The notes under the pieces are model-generated. The model was not told the DNA's origin. It did no database searches and worked only from the letters and a program-made list of their open reading frames with translations. DNA of 64,000 nucleotides, from contig JAJDCY010000010.1 of NCBI GenBank assembly GCA_029260595.1, positions 209,675 to 273,674 on the forward strand, given 5' to 3'. Shown here in pieces: positions 50,837 to 60,168 of the stretch (positions are counted from its first letter, which is position 1; each line of letters begins with the position of its first letter). The DNA is from Phycisphaeraceae bacterium (GTDB taxonomy: Bacteria; Planctomycetota; Phycisphaerae; Phycisphaerales; Phycisphaeraceae). A program made the position numbers and the translations under genes.

Positions 50837-51748
50837 ATGACACGACGCGGTACATCCAAAGGCCGGCGATTGGCAAAACCCGCGGCGAGCGGGCCGGCTG
50901 ACGGTGCCGTGCGTCTGCACAAGGTTTTGGCCGAGGCCGGTGTCGCGTCGCGCCGCCAGTGCGAGTCCATGATCGAGCAGGGGCGTGTGTCGGTGAATGG
51001 TTCGCCTGTGACGACGCTCCCGGCGTGGGTGGATCCGCGCGGTGATCGCGTCGAGGTCGATGGGCAACAGGTGATGGGTATTGGTCCCAGCCGGCGGCCC
51101 CGGGCGAATGCGGCGGAGGTGGGTGGGCGGCGGGTGTGGGTGGCGCTGAACAAACCGCGGCGGGTGATCTCGACCAGCCACGACCCGCAAGGGCGGCGGA
51201 CCGTGACGGATCTGGTGGACCTGCCGAAAGCACTCGCCAAGCGCGTGTACCCGGTTGGGCGGCTGGATGCGGACTCGGGTGGGCTGATTCTGTTGACTAA
51301 TGACGGTGAGGCGGCGAATCGGTTGACGCACCCGCGCTACGGCGTGGCCAAGCGGTACCGCGTGTCGGTGCGCGGGCGGCTGGCGCCCGAAGATTTGGAG
51401 CGGTTGAAGCGCGGGCTGTATCTCGCGGACCGTGCCGGTGCGCGCGGCGGGGCGCGCGGTGCGGTGCGAGCGGGCAACGAGTCGGCCAAGCGCGCGCGGA
51501 TGGCGCAGGTGCGGATGATCGGTTTCCACCGCGATCGCGCACGCGGGGATCAAACACAATTGATGGTGACATTGCACGAGGGGCAGAACCGCGAGATCCG
51601 CCGGATGCTGGCGCGCCTCGGGCACAAGGTCCGCCGGTTGGAGCGCGTCGCGATGGGGCCGATCACGGTCAAGGGGCTCGCGGCCGGGCAGTGGCGGTTG
51701 CTGCGCGGGCCGGAGGTGCAGGCGCTGCGCCATGCGGCCGGGCTTTAA
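50837..51748 (+). CDS. RluB/E/F-type pseudouridine synthase
   Basis: This is a 303-residue rRNA (or tRNA) pseudouridine synthase. An N-terminal basic tail is followed by an S4 RNA-binding domain (VRLHKVLAEAGVASRRQCESM). The catalytic domain has the active-site Asp in VGRLDADSGGLILLTNDG and the conserved GQNREIRRMLARLGH. An Arg/Ala/Gly-rich insertion (about residues 200-220) is unusual. A TAGAAT (50795-50800) lies 36 nt upstream. Which uridine is modified cannot be read. Confidence 0.9.
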   Translation: MTRRGTSKGRRLAKPAASGPADGAVRLHKVLAEAGVASRRQCESMIEQGRVSVNGSPVTTLPAWVDPRGDRVEVDGQQVMGIGPSRRPRANAAEVGGRRVWVALNKPRRVISTSHDPQGRRTVTDLVDLPKALAKRVYPVGRLDADSGGLILLTNDGEAANRLTHPRYGVAKRYRVSVRGRLAPEDLERLKRGLYLADRAGARGGARGAVRAGNESAKRARMAQVRMIGFHRDRARGDQTQLMVTLHEGQNREIRRMLARLGHKVRRLERVAMGPITVKGLAAGQWRLLRGPEVQALRHAAGL

Positions 51749-51769
51749 CGATATGCGCCGCGTCGCGGC

Positions 51770-52300
51770 TCAACCGGCCGGTGTCTGATCGATCATGCGT
51801 TGGAAGTAGCGCAGGGTGTTGAGTTCGAGGCGGACCTCTTTATGTAGATCGGCCCGTTGCTCGTCGCCGGCCTGGGCGGCTTGATCGAACAGTTCTGCAA
51901 TCCGGGCCAGGTGTTTGCCGCGTCCATCGCGCGCCCACTTCGCTGACTTGGCGATTGCTTCGTCGTCGCCGCGCTCGAGCGCGTCGTCCATCGCCTCGCG
52001 GGCTTCCATCATCTCCATGAGCAGTGCCGGGGGGAGAGATCGGTCGTCTTGCTTGTCCGGGCCACCGATCAGGGTGAGTAGCGCGTTGGCCCGGCGTTCG
52101 GGGTCGCGGAGGGTTTCGTGAGCGTGGTTGATCCTGGCTGATTGTTCGGCTGCGTCGGCCTGGGCGACCGGGTCGTCGAAGCGGTCGGGGTGGGCTTTCG
52201 CCTGGGCCTGGATGAACCGGCTGTGCAGTTTCTTGGGGTCCAGGTCGAATCGCCGGGGCAGATCGAGGGCGGCAAATGGGTCGTCGTTGGGCGTGCTCAT
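51770..52300 (-). CDS. hscB: Iron-sulfur co-chaperone HscB
   Basis: This is a 176-residue J-domain protein of the HscB type. The J-domain runs over residues 8-75 with the HPD motif in AHPDRFDD. The C-terminal three-helix domain (LLMEMMEAREAMDDALERGD) binds IscU in known systems. No isc genes are adjacent. The ATG at 52300 is preceded by TAAACT (52313-52308) with a 7-nt gap, another leaderless-type start. The frame stays open far upstream through the tRNA and aroF but that is antisense noise. Confidence 0.88.
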   Translation of the reverse strand: MSTPNDDPFAALDLPRRFDLDPKKLHSRFIQAQAKAHPDRFDDPVAQADAAEQSARINHAHETLRDPERRANALLTLIGGPDKQDDRSLPPALLMEMMEAREAMDDALERGDDEAIAKSAKWARDGRGKHLARIAELFDQAAQAGDEQRADLHKEVRLELNTLRYFQRMIDQTPAG

Positions 52301-52367
52301 GGGCGGTAGTTTAGCGGGCGGGCGATCTGCGGCTGGGCGGTGTGCTATGATGCCCGGTCCGATCCAC

Positions 52368-52451
52368 GCGGGCGTGGCGGAATTGGCAGACGCGCCAGAT
52401 TTAGGTTCTGGTGGGGTAACACCCGTGTAGGTTCGAGTCCTATCGCCCGCA
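52368..52451 (+). tRNA. tRNA-Leu (anticodon TAG)
   Basis: An 84-nt tRNA. The acceptor GCGGGCG (52368-52374) pairs with CGCCCGC (52444-52450). The anticodon stem CCAGA/TCTGG holds loop TTTAGGT, giving TAG (52402-52404), which reads CUA leucine codons. A long variable arm (GGTGGGGTAACACCC) and the T loop GGTTCGAGTCC confirm a class II tRNA. CCA is not encoded. A TATGAT (52346-52351) lies 16 nt upstream. Confidence 0.97.
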
Positions 52452-52537
52452 TTGGCGGCTGGCTTGATGGGGCGGACGGTGATGGCGGCGGGTTGGTCGC
52501 GGATTTTGTTGCCCGAGCCACGGGCAGGAGTTAAGCG

Positions 52538-53566
52538 ATGATTGTGGTGATGAAAGCCGACGCGGGTGAGCAGCAGGTCCGGCACGTCGTCGAGATCGTG
52601 CAGGAGATGGGGCTCAAGGACCACGTGATCGTCGGCACGGACCTGACCGTGGTCGCCGTGATCGGGGACGAGCGCAAGATCGACCAGGGCACGCTCGAAC
52701 AGGCGCCCGGTGTGGACCGTGTCGTGCCGATCCTGCACCCCTACAAGATGGCGGCGCGCGAGAGCAAGAAGGAGCCGACGCAGGTCCGGATCAGCGACGC
52801 GTGTGTGCTCGGCGGGAATGCGGTCGCCGTGATCGCCGGGCCGTGCAGCGTTGAGAGCGAGAAGCAGATCATGGATTCGGCTCGGCAGGTCAAAGCCGCC
52901 GGCGGCCACGCGCTGCGCGGCGGGGCGTTCAAGCCGCGGACCAACCCCTACGCGTTCCAGGGACTTGGCGAGGAGGGGCTCAAGCTCCTCGCGGCCGCGC
53001 GCGACGAGACGGGCCTGGCCATCGTGACCGAGGCGCTCACGCCGTCCGAGGTCGACCTGGTCAGCGAGTACGCCGACTGCATCCAGATCGGCACGCGCAA
53101 CAGCCAGAACTACAAGCTGCTCGAAGCCGTCGGCAAACAGCCCAAGCCCGTGCTGTACAAGCGCGGGATGTGGATGACGCTCGACGAGTATCTTCAGGCG
53201 TCCGAGTACATCCTGGCTCAGGGCAACGCGAATGTGATCCTGTGCGAACGTGGTATTCGTACGTTCGAGGATCACACGCGTAACACATTGAGCCTCTCGG
53301 TCGTCCCGGAGTTGCACCAACGCAGCCACCTGCCGATCGTCGTCGACCCTTCGCACGGCACCGGCTACGCGAGGCTCGTCGCGGACATGAGCCGCGCCGC
53401 CGTCGCCGCCGGTGCCGACGGGCTGGCGATCGAGATGCACCCCGACCCCGAACACGCGATGACTGATGGGGCCCAGTCCATCACTCCGCAGGGCCTGGCC
53501 GACCTGATCGTGACGCTCAAGCGCGTGGCGCAGGCTGTGGATCGGGTGATCGACAGTAACGGCTAA
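52538..53566 (+). CDS. aroF: DAHP synthase, type I-beta
   Basis: This 342-residue enzyme condenses PEP and erythrose 4-phosphate in the first step of the shikimate pathway. The N-terminal 70-residue ferredoxin-like regulatory domain (MIVVMKADAGEQQVRHVVEI) is typical of the I-beta group. The barrel shows IAGPCSVES, GAFKPRTNPYAFQG, YKRGM and VVDPSHGTG. A GGAG precedes the ATG. It directly follows the tRNA gene. Confidence 0.95.
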   Translation: MIVVMKADAGEQQVRHVVEIVQEMGLKDHVIVGTDLTVVAVIGDERKIDQGTLEQAPGVDRVVPILHPYKMAARESKKEPTQVRISDACVLGGNAVAVIAGPCSVESEKQIMDSARQVKAAGGHALRGGAFKPRTNPYAFQGLGEEGLKLLAAARDETGLAIVTEALTPSEVDLVSEYADCIQIGTRNSQNYKLLEAVGKQPKPVLYKRGMWMTLDEYLQASEYILAQGNANVILCERGIRTFEDHTRNTLSLSVVPELHQRSHLPIVVDPSHGTGYARLVADMSRAAVAAGADGLAIEMHPDPEHAMTDGAQSITPQGLADLIVTLKRVAQAVDRVIDSNG

Positions 53567-53577
53567 TCATCTGCTGC

Positions 53578-55074
53578 CTACAACCTGATCCGTCGCGCCA
53601 ACAGCAGTGATCCCACGCCAAGCATGACGATTGTTGCCGGCTCTGGCACGAAGATACCCAGCGCGAATGGTGAGAGTGAGTCAGTTTCTACAGCGATGTA
53701 GTCTTCGGTTACATCCACGGTTCCGGGCAGTGCGACCCATTCCAATCCGTTGAAATGGAAGATGGCCAGCAGGTGCTCGGCTGTGCCTTCGGGGAGAAGC
53801 GCCGGGTCATAGTAGAAGTACAGCTGTGCCAGGCCGTCGAACTCGCCCTCAAAAACCAGGTCCCACAGCTGCATCACATCGCCGTAGTTGAAGTCGGGCG
53901 TGGTGAAATCGCCGTCGGTAACGCGCTGGGCAACCCCGGCGGGGTCGAGCGCATCGAAGGTGCCCAGGAGCCGGCCGGGCGCGGTGACCGAAGCGACCTC
54001 GATCTCGACAGCACGCGCCAGGGAGAAATCGAATCCGCCGTGGTGGTCGGTCCGGTCTTGGATGTGGAACAAGCCGTACGTGGGCCCACCGGTGACATAG
54101 AGGCTCGCGGTGGTCGAGATCGCCAGCAAGGTATCGAAGCTCACCGACTCGTCCGGCCCGAGTGTGCCGAGGGATACTTTCTGGGCACCCGATACCCACA
54201 GGTCGTCCGGTGTGAACGAATCGGTGTTGTCCAGCGCGTCCGCTTCAACTGAAAAATGGGTGCCGACAGACGGTTTGCCGATATCGTGATCGTCGCCGGC
54301 TTGGATACTGCCGTAGAAACCGACCTCATAATTATCGGGCACGTCCTCGACATGGAACGACACCAAGTCGACGAGGCTAAAGCCGCTGGATCCGAAAAAG
54401 CCGCCGGTGTCGCCGGTCTGCGTGATGTCGTGCCGGTACTCGCCGAACGCGCCGCCGTAGTCGCGGTCGTCGTACAGCGCCTCGGTCGCTTCGAGCGAGT
54501 GGAGGAACTGGAAGATGGCTAAATCGGTGATATCCGCCTCGGTTGTGTTGGTGATGGAGTAGGTGTGTCTCATGGCATACTGGTTGCTGGCTCGGCTAGC
54601 GCCCGCACCACCCAGAGACGCCGGGCTGCGGCCGATCTCAACGCCGGTGACCGTGTCGATCATCTCGAACGTCTGATGGATCGACACTTCGTTGTTGGCG
54701 ATAGTCGACTCTGCGATCGGCAGGCCATCGGCGTTGAACCCCGTGACGGCCGCGGGGCTAATCACGGAGAAGTCCGAGTTGGTCGTCCAGTCGGGGAAGA
54801 CGAATTGCGGTTCTAGCCAGGTGGGCGTGTGGGAGTTGGCGTCTTGGGAGTAGCTGATCGCGGCCGCCCACTCGCCGGAGAGGTATTCGCGACCGACAAA
54901 CCCCGGCGCGTCGTCGAACAGCAGGTCGGAATACCCGAAGTCCGTTAACGTGATGTTCCAGTCGGGGTTGGTCAGGTCTATCTCGGCACGGGATACGCGC
55001 GGCTCGGCGGTGAGCGAAAATACAATCGCGGCTGTCGCGGCGGCGCGGGCGATCAGGTGTTGATAAGAGCGCAT
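53578..55074 (-). CDS. Large PEP-CTERM secreted protein
   Basis: This is a 498-residue exported protein with signal peptide (residues 1-30). It has a long Asp/Thr/Ser-rich beta-like body and the PEP-CTERM tail FVPEPATIVMLGVGSLLLARRIRL given here as VPEP, hydrophobic helix and RRIR. The tail differs from the other three in this window and is closer to the general consensus. GGGAGGAAGAC precedes the ATG. Function is unknown; no repeat or enzyme motif is recognised. Confidence 0.85.
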   Translation of the reverse strand: MRSYQHLIARAAATAAIVFSLTAEPRVSRAEIDLTNPDWNITLTDFGYSDLLFDDAPGFVGREYLSGEWAAAISYSQDANSHTPTWLEPQFVFPDWTTNSDFSVISPAAVTGFNADGLPIAESTIANNEVSIHQTFEMIDTVTGVEIGRSPASLGGAGASRASNQYAMRHTYSITNTTEADITDLAIFQFLHSLEATEALYDDRDYGGAFGEYRHDITQTGDTGGFFGSSGFSLVDLVSFHVEDVPDNYEVGFYGSIQAGDDHDIGKPSVGTHFSVEADALDNTDSFTPDDLWVSGAQKVSLGTLGPDESVSFDTLLAISTTASLYVTGGPTYGLFHIQDRTDHHGGFDFSLARAVEIEVASVTAPGRLLGTFDALDPAGVAQRVTDGDFTTPDFNYGDVMQLWDLVFEGEFDGLAQLYFYYDPALLPEGTAEHLLAIFHFNGLEWVALPGTVDVTEDYIAVETDSLSPFALGIFVPEPATIVMLGVGSLLLARRIRL

Positions 55075-55201
55075 GTCTTCCTCCCTTGAAAGGCGTATGA
55101 AAAATTGAAAAACCTAAAGGCGAGCCCGACGGATCGTAGTAATTGTACCTAACAGCCCGATCCGGTCAAGGAAAATTTGTAAAGCCAGCAGATGCAGTCC
55201 C

Positions 55202-56839
55202 TTAGTGGATGAATCGCATATCCCCGAAGTTCAGGACAATGCCCGTCGAGGTGGGGTTGATCTTCAGCGGTGCCGGCCAGTAGACGAAGAACGCGCGGCC
55301 CATCATCAGGCGGCGGGGGACGATGCCGAGTTTTTCGCTCATGGACTCATCCGGGTCGAAGTGGCGTCGATCAACCCAGGGATCGAGATCGTCCCAGTAT
55401 CGGCCGTCCAGGCTGGCCGGGTTGTTGTCGCCGACACAAAAGAACTGATCGGCTTTGATGTTCAGTGGCTTCGAGGGGTATTGGGACGAACCTTTAATGT
55501 AGGCGCCGCGCGCGACGCGGCTGTGGTTCTGGCCGGCGTAGTAGAGGTCGCGGTCAATCTGCAGGCGGTAGACGCGGACAGGCGATCCTGAGACTTCGAT
55601 GGCGGTATCGGGGAACAGCGGCGGGTCGGGCCTCGTTTTGACGAATCGGATCGGGGTGTCAAATTGGCGAGCGAGTATGCGTCGCCCTTGTACCCAGAGG
55701 CTGGCTTCCTGATCGACGTACCAGAGTTCGACGTGGCGGGCCCGGCCCGGTTGGAATGGCCCGATATCGACCGAGTCGCCGAGTGGGCGCGGCTGGTCCA
55801 TGCTCGGGTCGTCGATCATGAGTTGGGCGCGGCCGGCGTCGTCGATGGATGCGATCAGGCGGTACATCCGGCCTGCGGGGTCGTCGAGTCGGGCGGTGGT
55901 GCTTAGGCGGACGGCGAGGCCGGGTTGGTCGGGGATGAAGTCTGCCGCCAGGCGGATCTCTTCGATGGGTTCGGCGTGGAGTTGGCGGGATTTGAATTGG
56001 TTGTACGGGTAGGGGCCGGGCCCGCCACTAACGGCGCGTTTGAAATCGAAGTGCAGACGGCCCGGCTGGGCGGTCGTGTGGCGATACCCGAGTCGGTGGA
56101 CCGGCTGCCAGTGTTGGGGCTGAGTCGCGGACCACGGATCGACCCAGGGGTACCGCCCGCGGCCAAGGCTGTCGGTGCCGGCGTCCAGTGGGTGGTGAGA
56201 CGAGTCATAAATCGGTTGCCACACCGCCCGCTGTACTTTGGGGCGGTCGGTTTTTCGGGCGATTTGCCAAGCGTCCTCGTCGGTGCCGAGGGGCTTGACG
56301 TAGAGGTTGCCCTCGATGATCCAGAGGCTTTCTTCGGGTAGGCCGACGAGGCGTTTAATGAAGTTCGCGGTTGGGCCCGGCGACCCGTCCTGATTTTCCA
56401 GTTGAGGGTTCTTGAAGACAACGACATCCCAGCGGCGGGGTTCGCTGAAGTTGTAGATGTATTTGTGGACGAGGATGCGGTCGCCGTTGCTGATCGTGGT
56501 GGCTTTGTCGAGGTGGTTGGGGTAGTGGCACATCGGGCAGATGGCGTAGTTTTTATGCTGCAGTGCGGGTTGGCGATCGTCCTGATTCGGTGTGTCAGAC
56601 GTGAACCTGTAGCCGCATTGCGAACAACTGACCGCCAGGTGCCGCCCGAGCAGCGTCGGTGCCATCGAACCCGTCGGGATCACAAACGCCTCGACCACGT
56701 ATGCCCGGAACACAAACGCGAGCACAAACGCGATGACGATCGATTCGAGTGTCTCTTTAATGGACTCGTCAGCCGGGGGCGCCGGGCGGCGAGGGCGCTG
56801 AGGTGCGGTGACTGATGATGGGCCGGTCGCGCTGGTCAC
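55202..56839 (-). CDS. lepB: Signal peptidase I with large insert
   Basis: This 545-residue leader peptidase is about twice the usual size. The catalytic core has a membrane helix (residues 30-48), the nucleophile Ser58 in PTGSMAPTL, the general base Lys162 in FIKRLVGLP, and the late box GDNNPASLDGRYW from residue 470. Two insertions stand out: a CSQC (72-75)/CPMC (101-104) zinc-ribbon-like pair right after the Ser box, and about 285 residues (181-465) of beta-rich sequence. The GTG start has AAGGA upstream. It is divergent from the second nuoH gene. Confidence 0.9.
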   Translation of the reverse strand: MTSATGPSSVTAPQRPRRPAPPADESIKETLESIVIAFVLAFVFRAYVVEAFVIPTGSMAPTLLGRHLAVSCSQCGYRFTSDTPNQDDRQPALQHKNYAICPMCHYPNHLDKATTISNGDRILVHKYIYNFSEPRRWDVVVFKNPQLENQDGSPGPTANFIKRLVGLPEESLWIIEGNLYVKPLGTDEDAWQIARKTDRPKVQRAVWQPIYDSSHHPLDAGTDSLGRGRYPWVDPWSATQPQHWQPVHRLGYRHTTAQPGRLHFDFKRAVSGGPGPYPYNQFKSRQLHAEPIEEIRLAADFIPDQPGLAVRLSTTARLDDPAGRMYRLIASIDDAGRAQLMIDDPSMDQPRPLGDSVDIGPFQPGRARHVELWYVDQEASLWVQGRRILARQFDTPIRFVKTRPDPPLFPDTAIEVSGSPVRVYRLQIDRDLYYAGQNHSRVARGAYIKGSSQYPSKPLNIKADQFFCVGDNNPASLDGRYWDDLDPWVDRRHFDPDESMSEKLGIVPRRLMMGRAFFVYWPAPLKINPTSTGIVLNFGDMRFIH

Positions 56840-57053
56840 AGAGAGATCCTTAGCACAGCCGTGGGTGGCTGGGTGGGCATTCTAGTCAAACTCACGGGAT
56901 AGCGGACGCCGCGTCGTTAGGGACATGCCTCCGGCGATGTCCGGGTTTACTTGTTGGAACTTGGTTGTGACGATACAACCTGCCGGAGACGGATGGCCTT
57001 CGCCCACCTTCGATTGTGCTTCGATACCGAGGGCCATCACCCGACGCGACACC

Positions 57054-58259
57054 ATGAGCGCCCAATTCATCACCAGCGTTGTGACCCTGGTCGTGATCGC
57101 CAAGCTGATCATGGTCAGTTGTGCGTACCTGATCCTGCTCGAGCGGAAAGTCGCCGCGTGGACGCAGGACCGCATCGGGCCGAACCGGGTTGGGCTCTCG
57201 TTCGGCGTGCTGCCGATCCGCCACCACTGCTGGGGCGCCGGCCAACCGCTCGCCGACGGGATCAAGCTGTTCCTTAAAGAAGACTACACCCCGCCCGGCG
57301 TCGACCGTGGGCTGTTCCTGCTCGCACCCGTGATCGTCGTGGTCCCGGCCATGCTCGGCTGGGCCGTCATCCCGTGGGGCGGGTACCTGGGTTGGGGTGA
57401 CTCCGTGCTCCACGTCACAGCCGCACCGATCCACATCGGCGTGATCTACATGCTCGCGATCGGGTCGCTGGCGGTGTACGGGGTGGTGCTCGGTGGGTAC
57501 GCGTCGAACAACAAGTATTCGTTTTTGGGCGGGCTGCGGGCGACGGCGCAGATGCTCAGCTACGAGATCCCGCAGGGGCTGTGCGTGCTAACTGTGATCC
57601 TGATGCACGGGTCGGCACGCGCCGACATGCTCGTAAACTTCCAGGCCAACGCCGTGTGGAACGCGGTGTACCAGCCGGTGCTCGCGGTGATCTTCTTTAC
57701 GTGCATCCTGGCCGAGTGCAACCGCGCTCCGTTCGACCTGGCCGAAGCCGAGCAGGAACTCGTCGGCGGGTACCACACCGAGTACAGCTCGATGAAGTGG
57801 GCGCTGTTTTTTATGGGCGAATACATGCACATGATCACCGGCGCCGCGTTTTTTACCCTGCTGTTCCTGGGCGGCTGGGACCTGCCGCTGCTCAGCGAAC
57901 CGTTGGTCGGCGGCATCGCGCTGGTGCTGCTCAAGACGGGTGTGTTTATCGGGAAGGTGGCGTTGCTGCTGTTCCTGATGATCTGGATCCGCTGGACGCT
58001 GCCGCGCTTCCGATTCGATCAACTCATGCGCCTCGCGTGGCGCGGCCTGATTCCGATCACGCTGCTGGTCATGCTCATGACCGGCGTGATGGTGTTCCTC
58101 CAGCAGCCGGCATGGGTGGCCTTGGTCGGCAACGGCCTGATCGCGCTGTTGGCCGTCTGGCTGGGCCCGCGCATCCCACAGGGCGCCGCGATCAACCGCC
58201 GCGTCCCCCTGCCCGGCTCACGCTTCTGCCCGCCCAAGCCGGTTAACCCGACAAGCTGA
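57054..58259 (+). CDS. nuoH: NADH-quinone oxidoreductase subunit H, copy 2
   Basis: This is a second NuoH-type protein, 401 residues. It has LERKVAAWTQDRIGPNRVG, then QPLADGIKLFLKEDY, and the motif CNRAPFDLAEAEQELVGGYH. Between RVG and QPLADG it carries about 16 residues (GVLPIRHHCWGA part) where the normal loop has about five, at the quinone-entry side. Overall similarity to copy 1 is limited to core motifs. No other nuo gene is next to it. The ATG at 57054 is the likeliest start, but no good ribosome-binding site is seen. Confidence 0.93.
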   Translation: MSAQFITSVVTLVVIAKLIMVSCAYLILLERKVAAWTQDRIGPNRVGLSFGVLPIRHHCWGAGQPLADGIKLFLKEDYTPPGVDRGLFLLAPVIVVVPAMLGWAVIPWGGYLGWGDSVLHVTAAPIHIGVIYMLAIGSLAVYGVVLGGYASNNKYSFLGGLRATAQMLSYEIPQGLCVLTVILMHGSARADMLVNFQANAVWNAVYQPVLAVIFFTCILAECNRAPFDLAEAEQELVGGYHTEYSSMKWALFFMGEYMHMITGAAFFTLLFLGGWDLPLLSEPLVGGIALVLLKTGVFIGKVALLLFLMIWIRWTLPRFRFDQLMRLAWRGLIPITLLVMLMTGVMVFLQQPAWVALVGNGLIALLAVWLGPRIPQGAAINRRVPLPGSRFCPPKPVNPTS

Positions 58260-58312
58260 TCCGGGCGATGATCCCTCTGGCCGAGCCGCGTTGATCCAAC
58301 CGCGCGATGGCA

Positions 58313-58318
58313 TAGAAT
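58313..58318 (+). promoter_or_regulatory. TAGAAT box before tRNA
   Basis: TAGAAT ends 8 nt before the mature 5' end of the CAT tRNA, the normal place for a -10 box of a tRNA with a tiny leader. It shows that this hexamer does act as a promoter element in this genome. Confidence 0.6.
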
Positions 58319-58326
58319 GCCCCCAG

Positions 58327-58400
58327 GCCGACATAGCTCAATTGGTTAGAGCGGGGGATTCATAAGCCCCAGGTTCCTGGTTCGAGTCCAGGTGTCGGCA
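58327..58400 (+). tRNA. tRNA with CAT anticodon (Met, or Ile2)
   Basis: A 74-nt tRNA. GCCGACA (58327-58333) pairs with TGTCGGC (58393-58399). D arm AGCTCAATTGGTTAGAGC, anticodon loop TTCATAA, T arm CCTGGTTCGAGTCCAGG. The anticodon stem GGGGA/GCCCC has one A.G mismatch at the loop end. It is not an initiator. Elongator Met is more likely, but a lysidine-modified Ile tRNA cannot be excluded from sequence alone. CCA is not encoded. Confidence 0.93.
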
Positions 58401-58480
58401 TTCATTTTCTTGGATCGCGGCGGGTGCTCGCCCGAGATTTAATCGAAAACATTGCCTCCGTTGGCCGTTGTGCGGTCGAT

Positions 58481-58524
58481 CTTCATCCATTGCTCATTCA
58501 TCGCATCTTCACGAAGCGCTAACA
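58481..58524 (+). promoter_or_regulatory. Pho-box-like repeats before porin gene
   Basis: Two pairs of 7-mers, each pair separated by 4 nt: CTTCATC (58481) with GCTCATT (58492), and CTTCACG (58507) with GCTAACA (58518). A further CTTAACG lies at 58543. The 7+4 periodicity is that of PhoB sites, and phoB is the next gene but one. Confidence 0.55.
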
Positions 58525-58612
58525 GGACCAACATCCTGCCCGCTTAACGTCTGCGCGGTTTCGAAAACGCAGGCGCTTTCGCCTCACTCTTTTTATGAGG
58601 AGACATTGATCG

Positions 58613-59992
58613 ATGAGAGTTCAACTACGAACGAGTCTGATGTGTCTGATCGCTTGCTTCACAACCGTAGGAGCGGTGAAGGCGGACGGGGGGGCGGACA
58701 CGGCGCTGCGGGCGGAGCTGGAACAGTTCCGATCGCAGGTCGAGCAGATGCGCCGCACCCAGGAGCAGCTCAAGCAGTTCAAGCTAGAGGTCCAACGCCT
58801 CCGGGCCGACCGCAATGAGAACTGGCTGACCGAGCGGCGTGCCGAAGAGATCAAGACGCTGATCCGCGAGGTGCTCTCGGATGCGGACACCCGCGCGAGC
58901 ATGATGAGCAACGGGGTCTATGCCGGGCACGACGGGAAGAAGTTTTTTCTCGCGTCGGAGGATGGGACGTTCAAGCTGACCATCAGCGGCCACATGCAGT
59001 TCCGGTTCATCGTCAACTCCCGACGCGGTAGCGGCGCCGATGATCTGGAAAGTGGTTTCCAGTTGCGTCGCACCAAGCTGGCGTTTGCCGGGCACATCGG
59101 CGACCCGAAGCTGACCTACAAGATCGTCGTCTCGGCCAGCCGAGTCACCGGTGTTGTCGGGCTCGAAGACTTCATCATCGGGTACCAGCTCAACGACAAC
59201 TGGAAGATCATGGTCGGTGAGATGAAGCTGCCATTTCTTCTCGAAGAGCTGATCAGCTCGTCCATGCAGTTGGCCGTCGACCGGTCTTCGGTCACCGAGT
59301 ACTTCACGCTCGACCGTGGGCAGGGCATCCAGTTCGCCTACAGCAACGGGAACATCCGCGGTGCGTTCATGATCAGTGACGGTGCGAACAGCGAAGGCGT
59401 CGACTTCCAGTCCGACGCGACGGATATAGCATTCACGGGCCGCATCCAGTTCAAGCTGATGGGCGATTGGAAGCAGATGAGCGACTTCGTCGCTTGGCTG
59501 GGCAAGGACCCGGCAGCGTTCGTCGGGGCCGCGATCCACCACGAGATCGGCGAGACCGGCACACCCGGTGCGAACAACGACTTCACGGTCTGGACCGTTG
59601 ATGGGCTGGTCAAGGTCGACGGCTGGACACTCATGGCCGCCATCAATGGGCTGAGCACCGAGAACGAAGCCGCAGCCGACTTCGACGACCTGGGCATCCT
59701 GCTGCAGATCGCTTACATGGCGACCGATCAACTCCAGCCGTTTGTGCGCTGGGAGCACCTCGACGTCGACAAGGGCACCGAGATGGACCTGGTCACAGCC
59801 GGGGCGAACTACTTTTTCAAGAACCACAACGCCAAGCTGACCGTGGATGTGGTTTACGGGGTCGATCCCCTGGTCGGGGCGCCTGCACGGGCTCTGAACA
59901 GCCACGTATCGAGCGGGTTGGGCTTACGCACCGACGCCGCTCGCAAGGACGGGCAGGTGGCGCTGCGGACGCAGTTCCAGTTGAAGTTTTAA
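58613..59992 (+). CDS. OprP/OprO-like phosphate porin
   Basis: This 459-residue outer-membrane porin has a signal peptide (residues 1-24) and a heptad coiled-coil segment (about 28-70, LRAELEQFRSQVEQMRRTQE). The barrel has the opening GTFKLTISGHMQFRFIV and ends in the aromatic strand LRTQFQLKF. This is the OprO/OprP pattern of polyphosphate- or phosphate-selective porins, with a coiled coil that can tether the barrel. GAGGAGA precedes the start. Location upstream of phoB-phoR-pstS, with Pho-box-like repeats, supports a phosphate role. Confidence 0.88.
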   Translation: MRVQLRTSLMCLIACFTTVGAVKADGGADTALRAELEQFRSQVEQMRRTQEQLKQFKLEVQRLRADRNENWLTERRAEEIKTLIREVLSDADTRASMMSNGVYAGHDGKKFFLASEDGTFKLTISGHMQFRFIVNSRRGSGADDLESGFQLRRTKLAFAGHIGDPKLTYKIVVSASRVTGVVGLEDFIIGYQLNDNWKIMVGEMKLPFLLEELISSSMQLAVDRSSVTEYFTLDRGQGIQFAYSNGNIRGAFMISDGANSEGVDFQSDATDIAFTGRIQFKLMGDWKQMSDFVAWLGKDPAAFVGAAIHHEIGETGTPGANNDFTVWTVDGLVKVDGWTLMAAINGLSTENEAAADFDDLGILLQIAYMATDQLQPFVRWEHLDVDKGTEMDLVTAGANYFFKNHNAKLTVDVVYGVDPLVGAPARALNSHVSSGLGLRTDAARKDGQVALRTQFQLKF

Positions 59993-60168
59993 GCCGCGTC
60001 GCGATGCGGCTGGGGAGCGTATGTGCCGCATTTCATTCTCCACGCAGGGCGGCGCGGCGCACGATAGCCGCGTTGCCCTTTGTTCATGGGCCGGCCGGGA
60101 CTGGACGAACTTGGGTCGCGGTTCCGTCTAAGCATTGCCGGTCTACAATACTGCGAAGGGTTTGATCC

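Noticed and set aside
52301..53455. N-terminal extension of the hscB frame to 561 codons
   Set aside because: It runs antisense through tRNA-Leu and aroF; HscB similarity begins at 52300.
60001..60012. Terminator after the phosphate porin
   Set aside because: A short GCCGC/GCGGC hairpin exists near the stop but no T-run follows, so termination is not supported.
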